From the NCBI GenBank assembly GCA_944322325.1, contig CALUOQ010000001.1, positions 62,001 through 126,000 of the forward strand: a stretch of DNA of 64,000 nt, given 5' to 3'. The notes beneath the pieces are model-generated. The model was not told the DNA's origin and made no database searches. It worked only from the letters and a program-made list of their open reading frames with translations. How positions within the stretch are numbered: position 1 is the first letter of the stretch; every line of letters begins with the position of its first letter. The position numbers and the translations under genes were made by a program. This document shows, piece by piece, positions 46,089 through 55,074 of the stretch. The stretch comes from an uncultured Alloprevotella sp. Lineage in GTDB: Bacteria > Bacteroidota > Bacteroidia > Bacteroidales > Bacteroidaceae.

Positions 46089-47114
46089 ATGAAAAGGAGC
46101 ATTCTCTTTATTGTCAACCCTATCTCCGGCACACGCGACAAAGGCGCTGTGCAAAAGGACATTGAGACGCTGACCGACGCGAGCCAGTTCGACTACCGCA
46201 TAGCTTTCACCGAATATGCGGGCCACGCCTCCGTGCTGGCCCGCGAGGCGGTGGAGAATGGTTTCGACATCGTTGTGGCGGTCGGCGGCGACGGCACGGT
46301 CAACGAGGTTGCCCGCTCACTCGTCCACACGCCCACAGCGCTGGGCATCATTCCCTGTGGTTCGGGCAACGGATTGGCCCGCCACCTGCAAATCCCCCTT
46401 GACGCGCGCAAAGCCATGCAAATCATCAACCGCGCCACCATCAGCAGCCTGGACTACGGGACCATCAACGCAATGCCTTTCTTCTGCACGTGTGGCGTTG
46501 GCTTCGACGCCTTTGTCAGTTTGAAATTCGCTACCGGGAAAAAGCGGGGACTACTTTCCTATATAGAGAATACTTTACGTGAGGGACTCAGTTACAAACC
46601 TGAGACTTACACGATTGAGGACGAGGAAGGTACGGTAAAATACGACGCCTTTCTCATTGCCTGCGCCAATGCTTCGCAATACGGCAACAACGCTTACATC
46701 GCGCCCAACGCTTCGATGGAGGACGGACTCATGGATGTGACCGTTATGGAGCCCTTCAGCGCCATCGAAGCCCCCCAGCTGGCCATCCAGCTCTTCAACC
46801 GGACCATCGATCACAACAGCCACATTAAGACTTTCCGCAGCAAAAAAATACGCATCACACGCCAAGGCGACGGTGCGGTGCACTGCGACGGCGACCCTTT
46901 CGTCACCGGAAACATTATCGAAGTGGAAATCGTCAACAAGGGCTTCAATGTGGTTGTCAATCCCGACACGCACACTCACCGCGAAAGCCTGCTGCAAATC
47001 TTCGCCGACCACTTCAACGAGTTTTCGGCGCGCCAGCAAGACCTGCTCCGCCGCAACAGTTCTAACATCAAGGAACTGAATAAAGCGTGGCTCGAGAAAA
47101 TCAAAAAACTATAA
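46089..47114 (+). CDS. diacylglycerol/sphingosine kinase family (LCB5/YegS-type) lipid kinase
   Basis: 341 residues from the ATG at 46089, giving MKRSILFIVNPISGTRDKG; the first glycine-rich motif is at the very N terminus, so this start is needed. VGGDGTVNEVARSL near 67-80 is the nucleotide-binding GGDGT motif, and PCGSGNGLARHL follows near 92. Such enzymes phosphorylate diacylglycerol, ceramide or long-chain bases. Divergent from the SPT-like gene with 156 bp between starts, which suggests a sphingoid-base substrate. The 3' end overlaps ttcA by 6 nt. Confidence 0.85.
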   Translation: MKRSILFIVNPISGTRDKGAVQKDIETLTDASQFDYRIAFTEYAGHASVLAREAVENGFDIVVAVGGDGTVNEVARSLVHTPTALGIIPCGSGNGLARHLQIPLDARKAMQIINRATISSLDYGTINAMPFFCTCGVGFDAFVSLKFATGKKRGLLSYIENTLREGLSYKPETYTIEDEEGTVKYDAFLIACANASQYGNNAYIAPNASMEDGLMDVTVMEPFSAIEAPQLAIQLFNRTIDHNSHIKTFRSKKIRITRQGDGAVHCDGDPFVTGNIIEVEIVNKGFNVVVNPDTHTHRESLLQIFADHFNEFSARQQDLLRRNSSNIKELNKAWLEKIKKL

Positions 47115-47849
47115 CTCCACGAGCTTCCCTTCACGCTGAAGCGCATGCCAAAGGCTGTAACGCGCTTCAGGATTCAGGCGCTCCATGGCTGCAAAAACCT
47201 CGCCGATAGCCGTACGGTTGCTTTCGCGGTCATAGGGACACACTTTCACTTGCGGCTCGTAGCGGCGCAATTCGGCCCACCGGCGCAGATCTGTCTCCGG
47301 CACACGGCAAAACGGCCGAATCAAAGTTATCGGAAACTTCCGCATCCTGAGCAGAACGGGCATCGTGGCCATCGAACCTTCGAACGTCAGATTCATCAAT
47401 GCCGTCCGCAGAATGTCGTCCTGATGATGTCCGAGCGCAATTTTCCCGCATCCCAGCTCTTGTGCCGTCTCAAAGAGCACCTTTCGCCTGTTCCAGGAAC
47501 AAAGAAAACAAGGACTGCGACGGGCGTTTCGATCGGCTTCGAACGATGCCTCGCGCACATGCAGCCGTACACCCCACTGCGCCGCGAAGCTCGACAAATA
47601 GCTTGTGTCCGACTGGTAATCAACGCCCCGCATCCTGACATGTAGCGCCTCAATCGCAAAGGAGCCGTTCGTACACCGGACGCGTTCGCCAAGCAGTTCC
47701 AGCAAGGCCAGCGAATCCTTTCCGCCGGACACCCCCACCAGCACTTTGTCGCCGGGCTCAATCAGCCCGAACTCCTTAATACCTTGACCGAAAGCGCGGC
47801 GGATGCGCTGTCCCAGGCGATAGGCTTCGCTCAACTTGCTTTCAGTCAC
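47109..47849 (-). CDS. ttcA: TtcA-like PP-loop tRNA-modifying ATPase
   Basis: 246 residues. The start is GTG at 47849, overlapping the DUF486 stop codon (GTGA, 47846-47849); a longer open frame to 48053 runs through that gene and is not used. PP-loop SGGKDSLALLELL near 41-53; CFLC near 113 and KVCPYD supply Cys for an iron-sulfur cluster; GHHQDD follows. TtcA thiolates C32 of some tRNAs. Could also be another TilS/TtcA relative. Confidence 0.85.
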   Translation of the reverse strand: MTESKLSEAYRLGQRIRRAFGQGIKEFGLIEPGDKVLVGVSGGKDSLALLELLGERVRCTNGSFAIEALHVRMRGVDYQSDTSYLSSFAAQWGVRLHVREASFEADRNARRSPCFLCSWNRRKVLFETAQELGCGKIALGHHQDDILRTALMNLTFEGSMATMPVLLRMRKFPITLIRPFCRVPETDLRRWAELRRYEPQVKVCPYDRESNRTAIGEVFAAMERLNPEARYSLWHALQREGKLVEL

Positions 47850-48214
47850 TTCATGAAGACGAAATAGACCGCGGCTACCAGGAAAAAGAATGCCACCAAG
47901 TGATTCCATTGCAGCGACTCGCCCTTGAAAAGAGCTGTCGCCACGACGGTAAACACAATGAGCGAAATGACTTCCTGAATGACTTTCAGCTGCATCAGCG
48001 TAAACGGGCCGCCGTTGCCGATAAAGCCGATACGGTTGGCCGGCACCTGACACATGTATTCAAACAGCGCGATACCCCACGAAAAGAGTATCACGGCAAA
48101 CAACGGCCAGCTCTTGCTGATACCGGCCTGCTGCAACCGCAAATGGCCGTACCACGCCAGCGTCATGAAGATGTTCGAGCAGACGAGCAGAATAATCGTA
48201 TAGGTGGACCGCAT
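47846..48214 (-). CDS. DUF486 (DMT-type) four-helix membrane protein
   Basis: 122 residues with four hydrophobic segments and the family features CSNIFMTLAWYGHL and MQLKVIQEVISL. DUF486 proteins look like half-size DMT transporters and may dimerise; substrate unknown. 11 nt after the NfnAB-like gene and overlapping ttcA by 4 nt. Confidence 0.88.
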   Translation of the reverse strand: MRSTYTIILLVCSNIFMTLAWYGHLRLQQAGISKSWPLFAVILFSWGIALFEYMCQVPANRIGFIGNGGPFTLMQLKVIQEVISLIVFTVVATALFKGESLQWNHLVAFFFLVAAVYFVFMK

Positions 48215-48225
48215 CTTCTTTCCGC

Positions 48226-50505
48226 TTATTTTTCAGACAGTTGCTTGTCCATGGCCGCAGCAGCTCGTCGTCCGTCACCCATGGCCAGAATGACGGTGGC
48301 CCCGCCGCGCACGATGTCACCACCGGCAAAAAGAGTCGGACGCGACGAGCGCATGTCGTCGTCGACGGCAATGGTTCCCTTGCGCCCCAGCTGTAGGCCT
48401 TCGACCGAGGTCGGCACAATGGGGTTCGGCGAAACGCCTACGCTCACAATGACCAAGTCGACGTCCATCGTCACAGTGTCGCCCTCTACCGGCACCGGAC
48501 GGCGCCGGCCCGACGCGTCGGGCTCGCCCAGCTCCATGCGCTGCAGCACCACTTGCTTCACGCGGCCCTGTTCGTCGGCAAGGTATTCTATCGGGTTATG
48601 CAGCGTCAGGAACTTGACGCCTTCTTCCTTGGCATGTTTTACTTCCTCCACGCGGGCCGGCATCTCGGCTTCCGAACGGCGGTATATGATGGTGGCCGAC
48701 TCGGCTCCGAGGCGCAAGGCGGTGCGCACGGAGTCCATGGCCGTATTGCCGCCGCCCACGACGGCGACATGCTTGCCGAAAGTGATAGGCGTGTCGCTCT
48801 CCGCACTGGAGGCGTCCATCAGGTTGATGCGCGTGAGATACTCGTTCGACGACATGATGTTGATGGCGTTCTCGCCCGGAATGCCCATGAAGTTGGGCAG
48901 ACCGGCCCCCGAGGCAACGAATACGCCCGCGAAACCGGCCGTTTCAAGCTCGTCGACGCTCAGCGTCTTGCCGATAATGCAATCCTTCACAAAATGTACG
49001 CCCATCCGCTCCAGATTGTCGATTTCGAAATCCACCACCTTGTTGGGCAGACGGAACTCGGGGATACCGTATTTCAACACGCCGCCAATCTCGTGCAACG
49101 CTTCGAACACGGTCACGTCGTAACCGCGCTTTACCATGTCGCCGGCGAACGACAGGCCTGCGGGCCCCGACCCGACGACGGCTACCTTGCGCCCGTTAGG
49201 CGCAGCCTTGACCGGAGCGACAGCCGTGCCGTGCTCGCGCTCATAGTCGGCGGCAAAGCGCTCCAGATAGCCAATGGCCACAGCCTGTCCGCCTGTCTTC
49301 GTATGGATGCACTGCGCCTCGCACTGTTTCTCCTGCGGACATACGCGGCCGCAAACGGCGGGCAGCGAGCTGGTCTCCTTGAGTGTGGCGGCAGCCTCGG
49401 CAAATTCGCCGCGCTCGATGTGCTTGACAAAACGCGGAATGTCGATGCCCACGGGACAGCCGCTCACACAGCCCGGATTGGCACAGTCCAAGCAACGCTG
49501 GGCTTCGACCAAAGCCTGATTCACGGTAAGGCCGCGGTTCACTTCCTCTTTGAGACTGCGGGCGCGATAAGCGGCCGGCAGCTCGCGCATGGTGCAACGA
49601 TCAATGGCCATACGCTCCTTGGGCTTCATCGACTTGCGCAGCGCCACGCGCCACTCAGCGTCGCGACCGTGCGCCTCGTCGGCCACCGGCGTCTCCAGTT
49701 TGTGCATCTCCTCACGCTCCGCCCCCTTGAAAGCAGCCATGCGCTTGAGCATCTCGTCGAAGTCCACCTGATGGCCGTCGAACTCGGGACCATCCACGCA
49801 GACAAACTTCGTCTGTCCGCCCACCGTGACACGGCAGGCGCCGCACATGCCCGTGCCGTCTACCATAATGGTGTTGAGCGACACGTCGGTGGGAATTTCG
49901 TATTTCTTAGTCAACAGGCAGACAAACTTCATCATGATGGCCGGGCCGATAGCGAAACATTTGTCCACGTGCTCGCGCCGGATGACGCGCTCTACGCCCT
50001 CGGTCACCAAGCCTTTGTCGCCGTAACTGCCATCGTCGGTCATGATGATGACCTCGTCGGACGAACGGCGCATCTCGTCCTCGAGGATGATGAGTTCCTT
50101 CGTGCGTCCGGCCAGCACGGTGACCACACGGTTGCCCGCCGCCTTGAGCGCCTGCACGATGGGCAGCATCGGGGCCACTCCTACGCCGCCACCGGCACAG
50201 ACTACGGTGCCGAAGCGCTCGATATGAGTGGCCCTGCCCAGCGGGCCGACGATGTCCGTAATCTCATCGCCCACGTTCAGCTCGCAAAGGCGCGTGGACG
50301 AGAGCCCTACTTCCTGCACGACGAGGGTGATGGTTCCGCGTTCGCGGTCGGCCTCCGCAATGGTCAGCGGCATTCGCTCGCCGTGTTCGCCTACGCGGAC
50401 GATGACGAAATGGCCCGCCTTGCGTGCCCGGGCTATGAGCGGCGCTTCGACCACCAGCTTATATACTTTTTCCGAAAACTGCTGCTTTTCTACGATTCTG
50501 TTCAT
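48226..50505 (-). CDS. fused NfnS/NfnL-like NAD(P)H:ferredoxin oxidoreductase (DHOD-B electron subunit plus GltD-like)
   Basis: 759 residues from the ATG at 50505 (MNRIVEKQQFS). Residues 1-280 resemble NfnS/PyrK: FAD- and NAD-binding, with [2Fe-2S] Cys in MCGACRV and later Cys near 234-250. Residues about 300-759 resemble NfnL/GltD: Fe-S cysteines in CLDCANPGCVSGCP, FAD motif VVGSGPAGLS, NADPH motif VVGGGNTAMD. In separate form NfnSL bifurcates electrons between NADPH, NADH and ferredoxin. The fusion is known in Bacteroidales, often named as glutamate synthase/dihydroorotate dehydrogenase. First of three genes. Confidence 0.88.
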   Translation of the reverse strand: MNRIVEKQQFSEKVYKLVVEAPLIARARKAGHFVIVRVGEHGERMPLTIAEADRERGTITLVVQEVGLSSTRLCELNVGDEITDIVGPLGRATHIERFGTVVCAGGGVGVAPMLPIVQALKAAGNRVVTVLAGRTKELIILEDEMRRSSDEVIIMTDDGSYGDKGLVTEGVERVIRREHVDKCFAIGPAIMMKFVCLLTKKYEIPTDVSLNTIMVDGTGMCGACRVTVGGQTKFVCVDGPEFDGHQVDFDEMLKRMAAFKGAEREEMHKLETPVADEAHGRDAEWRVALRKSMKPKERMAIDRCTMRELPAAYRARSLKEEVNRGLTVNQALVEAQRCLDCANPGCVSGCPVGIDIPRFVKHIERGEFAEAAATLKETSSLPAVCGRVCPQEKQCEAQCIHTKTGGQAVAIGYLERFAADYEREHGTAVAPVKAAPNGRKVAVVGSGPAGLSFAGDMVKRGYDVTVFEALHEIGGVLKYGIPEFRLPNKVVDFEIDNLERMGVHFVKDCIIGKTLSVDELETAGFAGVFVASGAGLPNFMGIPGENAINIMSSNEYLTRINLMDASSAESDTPITFGKHVAVVGGGNTAMDSVRTALRLGAESATIIYRRSEAEMPARVEEVKHAKEEGVKFLTLHNPIEYLADEQGRVKQVVLQRMELGEPDASGRRRPVPVEGDTVTMDVDLVIVSVGVSPNPIVPTSVEGLQLGRKGTIAVDDDMRSSRPTLFAGGDIVRGGATVILAMGDGRRAAAAMDKQLSEK

Positions 50506-50579
50506 GAGCGTTGAAGTTATGTCCGTCTGCCCGGCCAAAGAGGGCCGGACGTCGTGAGTAAGACCTTGTTAAAGCGCTG

Positions 50580-50587
50580 CAAAGATA
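50580..50587 (-). promoter_or_regulatory. -7 box of the nfn-DUF486-ttcA operon
   Basis: Minus strand TATCTTTG preceded by CG and followed by C. The leader of about 70 nt contains a CCGGCC/GGCCGG hairpin (50531-50548). Confidence 0.55.
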
Positions 50588-50677
50588 CGGTTTATTTTCC
50601 TTACGGCACGCGTCGGCATAGCCTTTTCGGCGAGGAGCGGCGCAGCACCCGCCCGCGGATGGAGGCTGCGGGAGCGC

Positions 50678-50757
50678 ACAAGTACTACGATAGGAAAAAC
50701 GGGGACTACGACAGAAAATTCTATCGTAGTCCCCGTTTTTACAGTCAGCCGACTTAC
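50678..50757. repeat. 80-bp modular palindromic repeat, copy 4 (right end degenerate)
   Basis: Cores AGTACTACGATAG, GGGACTACGACAG and ATCGTAGTCCCCG with spacers GAAAAACG, AAAATTCT, TTTTTACA. The fourth module has decayed (GTCAGCCGACTTA), keeping only ACTT in register. It lies 31 bp 3' of the DUF1015 gene. Confidence 0.85.
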
Positions 50758-50788
50758 GGAATCCCCGCAAGCGGAACGAAGGAGCGGG

Positions 50789-52042
50789 TCAGTCCTCGTC
50801 GAGCTTGTGAATGACCAGGCCGCTCCGCAGCTTAGGCTCGAACCATGTAGCCTTGGGCGGCATGATTTTCCCGCTGTCGGCAATGTTCATGATCTGCGCC
50901 ATCGTGACGGGATACAGGGCCAACGCCATCTGCATCTCGCCGGAATCGACGCGTTGCTTTAGCTCGCCAAGACCGCGCAACCCGCCCACGAAGTCGATGC
51001 GCTTGTCGGTTCGCAGGTCCTTAATGCCCAACAGTTCGTCCAGTATGAGGCGCGACGAGATGTCGACGTCGAGCGCGCCAATGGGGTCGTCGGGATTATA
51101 CGTGCCGGACTTGGCGGTCAGCGCGTACCACGTCCCGCCCAAATAGAGGGAAAATTCGTGCAGGCGGGAGGGCTTGTAGATTTCTTTCCCTTTCGGTACG
51201 ACCTCAAAGTTGCGCGACAGGGCTTCGAGGAACTGCTCGGGCGTCATGCCGTTCAAGTCCTTCACCACACGGTTGTAGTCGAGAATGGTCAACTGGGCAG
51301 CGGGGAAACAAACCGCCATAAAGAAATTGAACTCTTCCCGCCCCGTAGCGCCGGGATGGGCAGCAGCCTTTTCGGCTCCGACCAGCGCAGCGGCGGCCGA
51401 ACGGTGATGGCCATCGGCGATGTAAAGCGCGTCGATGTGCGCAAAGGCGTCCGTAATGGCCTGTATGTCGGCCGTATCATCAATCACCCAGAACTTGTGG
51501 CCAAAACCGTCGCCGGGCGCGATGAAATCGTACTCGGGCGTCGTGGCGGCATACTTGCGGATAATCCGGTCGAGCACGTCGCTCTCCTTATAAGCCAGGA
51601 AAACAGGTTCGACGTTGGCATTCGTCACACGCACGTGGCGCATACGGTCCTCTTCCTTGTCGCGGCGAGTCAGCTCGTGCTTCTTGATGATGCCATTCAT
51701 ATAGTCCGGCACGTACGAGCACAGCACGATGCCGTACTGCGTCTTGCCGTTCATTTCCTGGGCATAGAGGTAATAATTCTCCTGCTTGTCCTGCACCAGC
51801 CAACCCTGCTGCTGGAATTTTTCGAAGTTTTCCTTGGCACGTGCGTACACCTCGGGGGCATACTCGCTGGTACCGACGGGAAAATCAATCTCGGGCTTAA
51901 TAATGTGGTAAAGCGACTTTTCGTTGTCGCCGGCTTCGGCGCGCGCCTCTTCGGAGTCGAGCACATCGTACGGCCGCGAGGCCACTTGTTCGACCAGTTG
52001 TTTGGGAGGACGCAGGCCTTTGAAAGGTTTTACGACTACCAT
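50789..52042 (-). CDS. DUF1015 family protein
   Basis: 417 residues. VVVKPFKGLRPPK at the N terminus, RPYDVLDSEEAR and ADGHHRSAAA (near 210) identify DUF1015, a widespread family of unknown function. No signal peptide. Follows serC-serA as in other Bacteroidales, but a terminator (52066-52118) lies between, so its expression may be partly separate. Confidence 0.88.
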   Translation of the reverse strand: MVVVKPFKGLRPPKQLVEQVASRPYDVLDSEEARAEAGDNEKSLYHIIKPEIDFPVGTSEYAPEVYARAKENFEKFQQQGWLVQDKQENYYLYAQEMNGKTQYGIVLCSYVPDYMNGIIKKHELTRRDKEEDRMRHVRVTNANVEPVFLAYKESDVLDRIIRKYAATTPEYDFIAPGDGFGHKFWVIDDTADIQAITDAFAHIDALYIADGHHRSAAAALVGAEKAAAHPGATGREEFNFFMAVCFPAAQLTILDYNRVVKDLNGMTPEQFLEALSRNFEVVPKGKEIYKPSRLHEFSLYLGGTWYALTAKSGTYNPDDPIGALDVDISSRLILDELLGIKDLRTDKRIDFVGGLRGLGELKQRVDSGEMQMALALYPVTMAQIMNIADSGKIMPPKATWFEPKLRSGLVIHKLDED

Positions 52043-52065
52043 GATGTTCTTCTTTTCAGCTTAGA

Positions 52066-52118
52066 CAAAAAGAAGAGGCAGGGACGGCCCGTGTGCCCAC
52101 GCAGCTGCTGCCTCTTCT
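52066..52118 (-). terminator. intrinsic terminator after serA
   Basis: AGAAGAGGCAG (52071-52081) pairs with CTGCCTCTTCT (52108-52118); on the minus strand the stem merges into TTCTTTTTG. Located 17 nt after the serA stop codon and about 24 nt before the DUF1015 start. Confidence 0.78.
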
Positions 52119-52135
52119 GTGACTTGAATAAATGT

Positions 52136-53050
52136 TTAGCGGTTTACGCGGAACGTTTCGTCGCCGTTCTTCAGGTAAGCCATGACTTGACGCGCGGCGG
52201 CGATACCGGCGTTGATGTTGGCTTCCGCCGTCTGGGCACCCATCTTCTTGGGCGTCGAGAAATAGCGGTCCGGCACTTTGGCCTCGAACTCGGCATGAGC
52301 GTCGGGCAGCAAGTCGGTGACGTAGGCCATGGCAGGGCGTTCCTGCATCACGGCAAGGAGGTCGGCCTCACTGACCACTTCCTTGCGCGCTGTGTTGACC
52401 AGGATAGCGTCCGGCTTCATACGCTCCAGCATGGCGCGGTTTACGAACTCGCGCGTGTCCGGCGTCAGAGGAATATGCAGACTGACGATGTCGCTCTTCT
52501 CGAACAGCTCTGCGGGCGACGACACGCACTCCACGCCTTCACGTACGGGTATGGGACAACAATACAAGTAAGTGATGACATGCATACCAAAGCCCTGAGC
52601 GATACGGGCTACGTTGTCGGCCACATTACCATAGGTGTACAGACCGATAGTCTTGCCTTTCAGTTCTGTACCGGCTTTACCCGAAAAGCGGCGGCGCACT
52701 TGCATCAACAACATACCGAATACCAGTTCGGCAACGGCGTTGGAATTCTGCCCCGGTGTATTCATCACCACGACGCCATGCGCTGAAGCTGCTGCCAAGT
52801 CAACATTGTCATATCCGGCTCCGGCGCGCACAACGATTTTCAGTTGCTTGGCCGCGTCGAGCACCGCTGCGTCGACCTTGTCGCTGCGCACGATGAGCGC
52901 GTCGACCCCCGCCACGGCATCCAACAACTGCTGACGGTCGGTATATTTCTCCAGAAGAACCAATTCTCCGCCCTCGTGCTCCACGACTTCACGGATGCCC
53001 GTAATGGCAACTGGAGCGAAAGGTTTCTCGGTGGCTACTAAAACTTTCAT
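52136..53050 (-). CDS. serA: D-3-phosphoglycerate dehydrogenase
   Basis: 304 residues from the ATG at 53050 (MKVLVATEKPF), which starts the family domain; an ATG at 53110 would add 20 unrelated residues. NAD-binding region with KGKTIGLYTYGNVADNVA near 135 and catalytic Arg in NTARKEVV near 215. No C-terminal ACT domain, so no classical serine feedback site. Oxidises 3-phosphoglycerate, first step to serine. 22 nt after serC. Confidence 0.93.
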   Translation of the reverse strand: MKVLVATEKPFAPVAITGIREVVEHEGGELVLLEKYTDRQQLLDAVAGVDALIVRSDKVDAAVLDAAKQLKIVVRAGAGYDNVDLAAASAHGVVVMNTPGQNSNAVAELVFGMLLMQVRRRFSGKAGTELKGKTIGLYTYGNVADNVARIAQGFGMHVITYLYCCPIPVREGVECVSSPAELFEKSDIVSLHIPLTPDTREFVNRAMLERMKPDAILVNTARKEVVSEADLLAVMQERPAMAYVTDLLPDAHAEFEAKVPDRYFSTPKKMGAQTAEANINAGIAAARQVMAYLKNGDETFRVNR

Positions 53051-53072
53051 GTCCGTTACTCGATTTTTGGAT

Positions 53073-54140
53073 TTAATGCTTGGATTCGAACTCACGCATA
53101 CAGTCGACAAGCGCCTTGACGCCCTCGACGCTCATGGCGTTGTAGCACGAAGCGCGGAAACCGCCAACCGAACGGTGGCCCTTGATGCCCGTCATGCCGC
53201 GCTCGGTGGCAAAGGCCAAGAACTCGGCTTCCAAGTCTTTGTACTCGTCGTTCATCACGAAGCAGATATTCATCAGCGAACGGTCCGCTGCCTCCACCGT
53301 TCCGCGGAACAGGCGGTTGCGGTCGATCTCGGCATAAAGAATCTCTGCCCGCTCGTGGGCGCGACGGTCCATTTCCTTCACACCGCCCTGCGCTTTCACC
53401 CAACGCAGATTCTGCATCGCGCTGTAGATGGGCACTACCGGAGGCGTGTTGAACATAGAACCCTTGTCAATATGCGTACGGTAATCGAGCATCGTCGGTA
53501 TGGAACGGCTTACGTGGCCAAGGATATCGTCTTTGATGATTACGAAAGTGACACCCGCCATGGAGAGATTTTTCTGCGCACCGCCGTAAATCAACGCATA
53601 CTTGGCGACATCGACCGGGCGCGACAGAATGTCGGACGACATATCGGCGACCATCGGTACGGGCGAATCGAGGTCCTCACGTATCTCGGTGCCGTAGATC
53701 GTATTGTTCGTCGTCAGATGGAAGTAGTCGGCGTCCGAGGGAATGACAAAGTCCTTCGGCAAATAAGAGTAGTTGCGGTCGGCCGAAGAAGCGACCTCAA
53801 CGACTTCACCAAATAACTTGGCTTCTTTTTGAGCCTTCTTAGCCCAAACACCAGTGTTGAGGTAAGCGGCTTTTTTCTCCAGCAAATTGTACGGAACCAT
53901 ACAGAACTGCAGGCTGGCACCGCCACCCAGGAACAGCACGGAGTATCCCGCAGGTACATCGAGCAGCTCCTTCAAAAGAGCTTGCGCTTCGTCCATCACA
54001 GCTTGGAAGTCCTTCGAACGGTGGCTGATTTCCATCAGCGAAAGACCGATACCGTTAAAATCCAAGCAAGCAGCAGCGGTTGCTTCCATTACTTCACGGG
54101 GGAGAATCGAGGGGCCAGCGCCAAAATTGTATTTCTTCAT
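53073..54140 (-). CDS. serC: phosphoserine aminotransferase
   Basis: 355 residues. Starts [18 protein letters not shown]. The PLP Lys lies in [12 protein letters not shown] near 190, and [15 protein letters not shown] closes the active site. Makes phosphoserine from 3-phosphohydroxypyruvate, and also serves pyridoxal phosphate synthesis in some species. Forms a serC-serA unit. Confidence 0.97.
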   Translation of the reverse strand: MKKYNFGAGPSILPREVMEATAAACLDFNGIGLSLMEISHRSKDFQAVMDEAQALLKELLDVPAGYSVLFLGGGASLQFCMVPYNLLEKKAAYLNTGVWAKKAQKEAKLFGEVVEVASSADRNYSYLPKDFVIPSDADYFHLTTNNTIYGTEIREDLDSPVPMVADMSSDILSRPVDVAKYALIYGGAQKNLSMAGVTFVIIKDDILGHVSRSIPTMLDYRTHIDKGSMFNTPPVVPIYSAMQNLRWVKAQGGVKEMDRRAHERAEILYAEIDRNRLFRGTVEAADRSLMNICFVMNDEYKDLEAEFLAFATERGMTGIKGHRSVGGFRASCYNAMSVEGVKALVDCMREFESKH

Positions 54141-54393
54141 GATACGAAACAGTTAATTAAGTGAGTAATTCTCGGCGGTAAATGTACGATATTCCCTTGA
54201 GCGGACAAAACTCTCAGAGGGAAAATCCATTTTTTCTACCGAAAAAGGCTTTTGAGCTGCGATTCGTTCTCTTTTCGGCAAGGAAAGCCGTCAAACCGCA
54301 AGGCGAGTGTGCAGAAGTGCCGTAGAAGAAGTCCCAAACGCCCCGTCACACAACAAGGAACACCGAAGTGAGGGCTTTTTCGGGCGAATTTCG

Positions 54394-54401
54394 TATCTTT
54401 G
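54394..54401 (+). promoter_or_regulatory. -7 box of the MaoC gene
   Basis: TATCTTTG preceded by CG and followed by C, 49 nt before the ATG. The 310-base gap 54141-54450 holds this and presumably the serC promoter; no gene seen. Confidence 0.5.
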
Positions 54402-54450
54402 CGCACACTATCCACATATAATAATATAACTGATAAACGTTTGTTTCGAT

Positions 54451-54915
54451 ATGGGAAAAGTCGTCATCAACTCGTACGAAGATTTCGCCAAACTGCGCGG
54501 ACAGGTCATCGGTGTGTCCGACTACCTTGAAATCCCCCAAGAGCGCATCAATGCCTTTGCCGATGCCACGCTGGACCACCAGTGGATTCACGTGGACACC
54601 GAGCGGGCGCAGAAAGAAAGCCCCTACAAATCCACCATCGTACATGGCTACCTGACACTGTCGCTCCTGCCCTACCTGTGGCAGCAGATCATTGAAGTGA
54701 ACAACCTGAAAATGATGGTAAACTACGGCATGGACAAAATGCGCTTCGGCCAGGCTGTCCTGTCGGGCCAGAGCGTGCGGCTCGTCGCTACGTTGCAGGA
54801 CATCAGCAACCTGCGCGGTATCTGTAAAGCAGAAATCAAATTCGCCATCGAGATTAAAGACGCCAAGAAAAAAGCCCTCGAAGGCGTAGCCACCTTCCTT
54901 TATTACTTCGAATGA
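54451..54915 (+). CDS. MaoC family dehydratase
   Basis: 154 residues, single hotdog fold. The catalytic Asp/His pair is in FADATLDHQWIHVD (near 31-44), followed by VHGYLTLSLLP. Such proteins hydrate 2-enoyl-CoA with R stereochemistry. No neighbours of fatty acid metabolism. An ACGAAGCAGCT hairpin (54949-55004) lies after it without a T-run. Confidence 0.9.
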   Translation: MGKVVINSYEDFAKLRGQVIGVSDYLEIPQERINAFADATLDHQWIHVDTERAQKESPYKSTIVHGYLTLSLLPYLWQQIIEVNNLKMMVNYGMDKMRFGQAVLSGQSVRLVATLQDISNLRGICKAEIKFAIEIKDAKKKALEGVATFLYYFE

Positions 54916-54948
54916 CGACCTGCCGGTCACAAGCCGGCTACACATGAA

Positions 54949-55004
54949 ACGAAGCAGCTCCATGGACGTGCGGATTATTTCCCCCGGTTCGTCAGCTGCT
55001 TCGT
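54949..55004 (+). other. inverted repeat between MaoC and pheT
   Basis: ACGAAGCAGCT (54949-54959) and AGCTGCTTCGT (54994-55004), 11 bp perfect with a 34-nt loop. It has no T-run and ends 8 bp before the pheT -33 element. It may slow read-through from MaoC. Confidence 0.5.
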
Positions 55005-55012
55005 GCATATAC

Positions 55013-55043
55013 TTTGCAGTTAGCGAAAAAACGACTACATTTG
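55013..55043 (+). promoter_or_regulatory. promoter of pheT-yebC
   Basis: TTTG (55013-55016), 19 bp spacer, TACATTTG (55036-55043): full consensus, with the ATG 31 nt further. Confidence 0.78.
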
Positions 55044-55074
55044 CATCGTTTTTCAGAACTTTTACTATCGCTAT

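Noticed and set aside
47850-48053. N-terminal extension of the TtcA-like protein
   Set aside because: It runs through the DUF486 gene in another frame; a GTG at 47849 overlapping that gene's stop codon is the better start.
48553-50514. 653-codon plus-strand frame opposite the Nfn-like fusion
   Set aside because: Shadow of a gene with all expected cofactor motifs.
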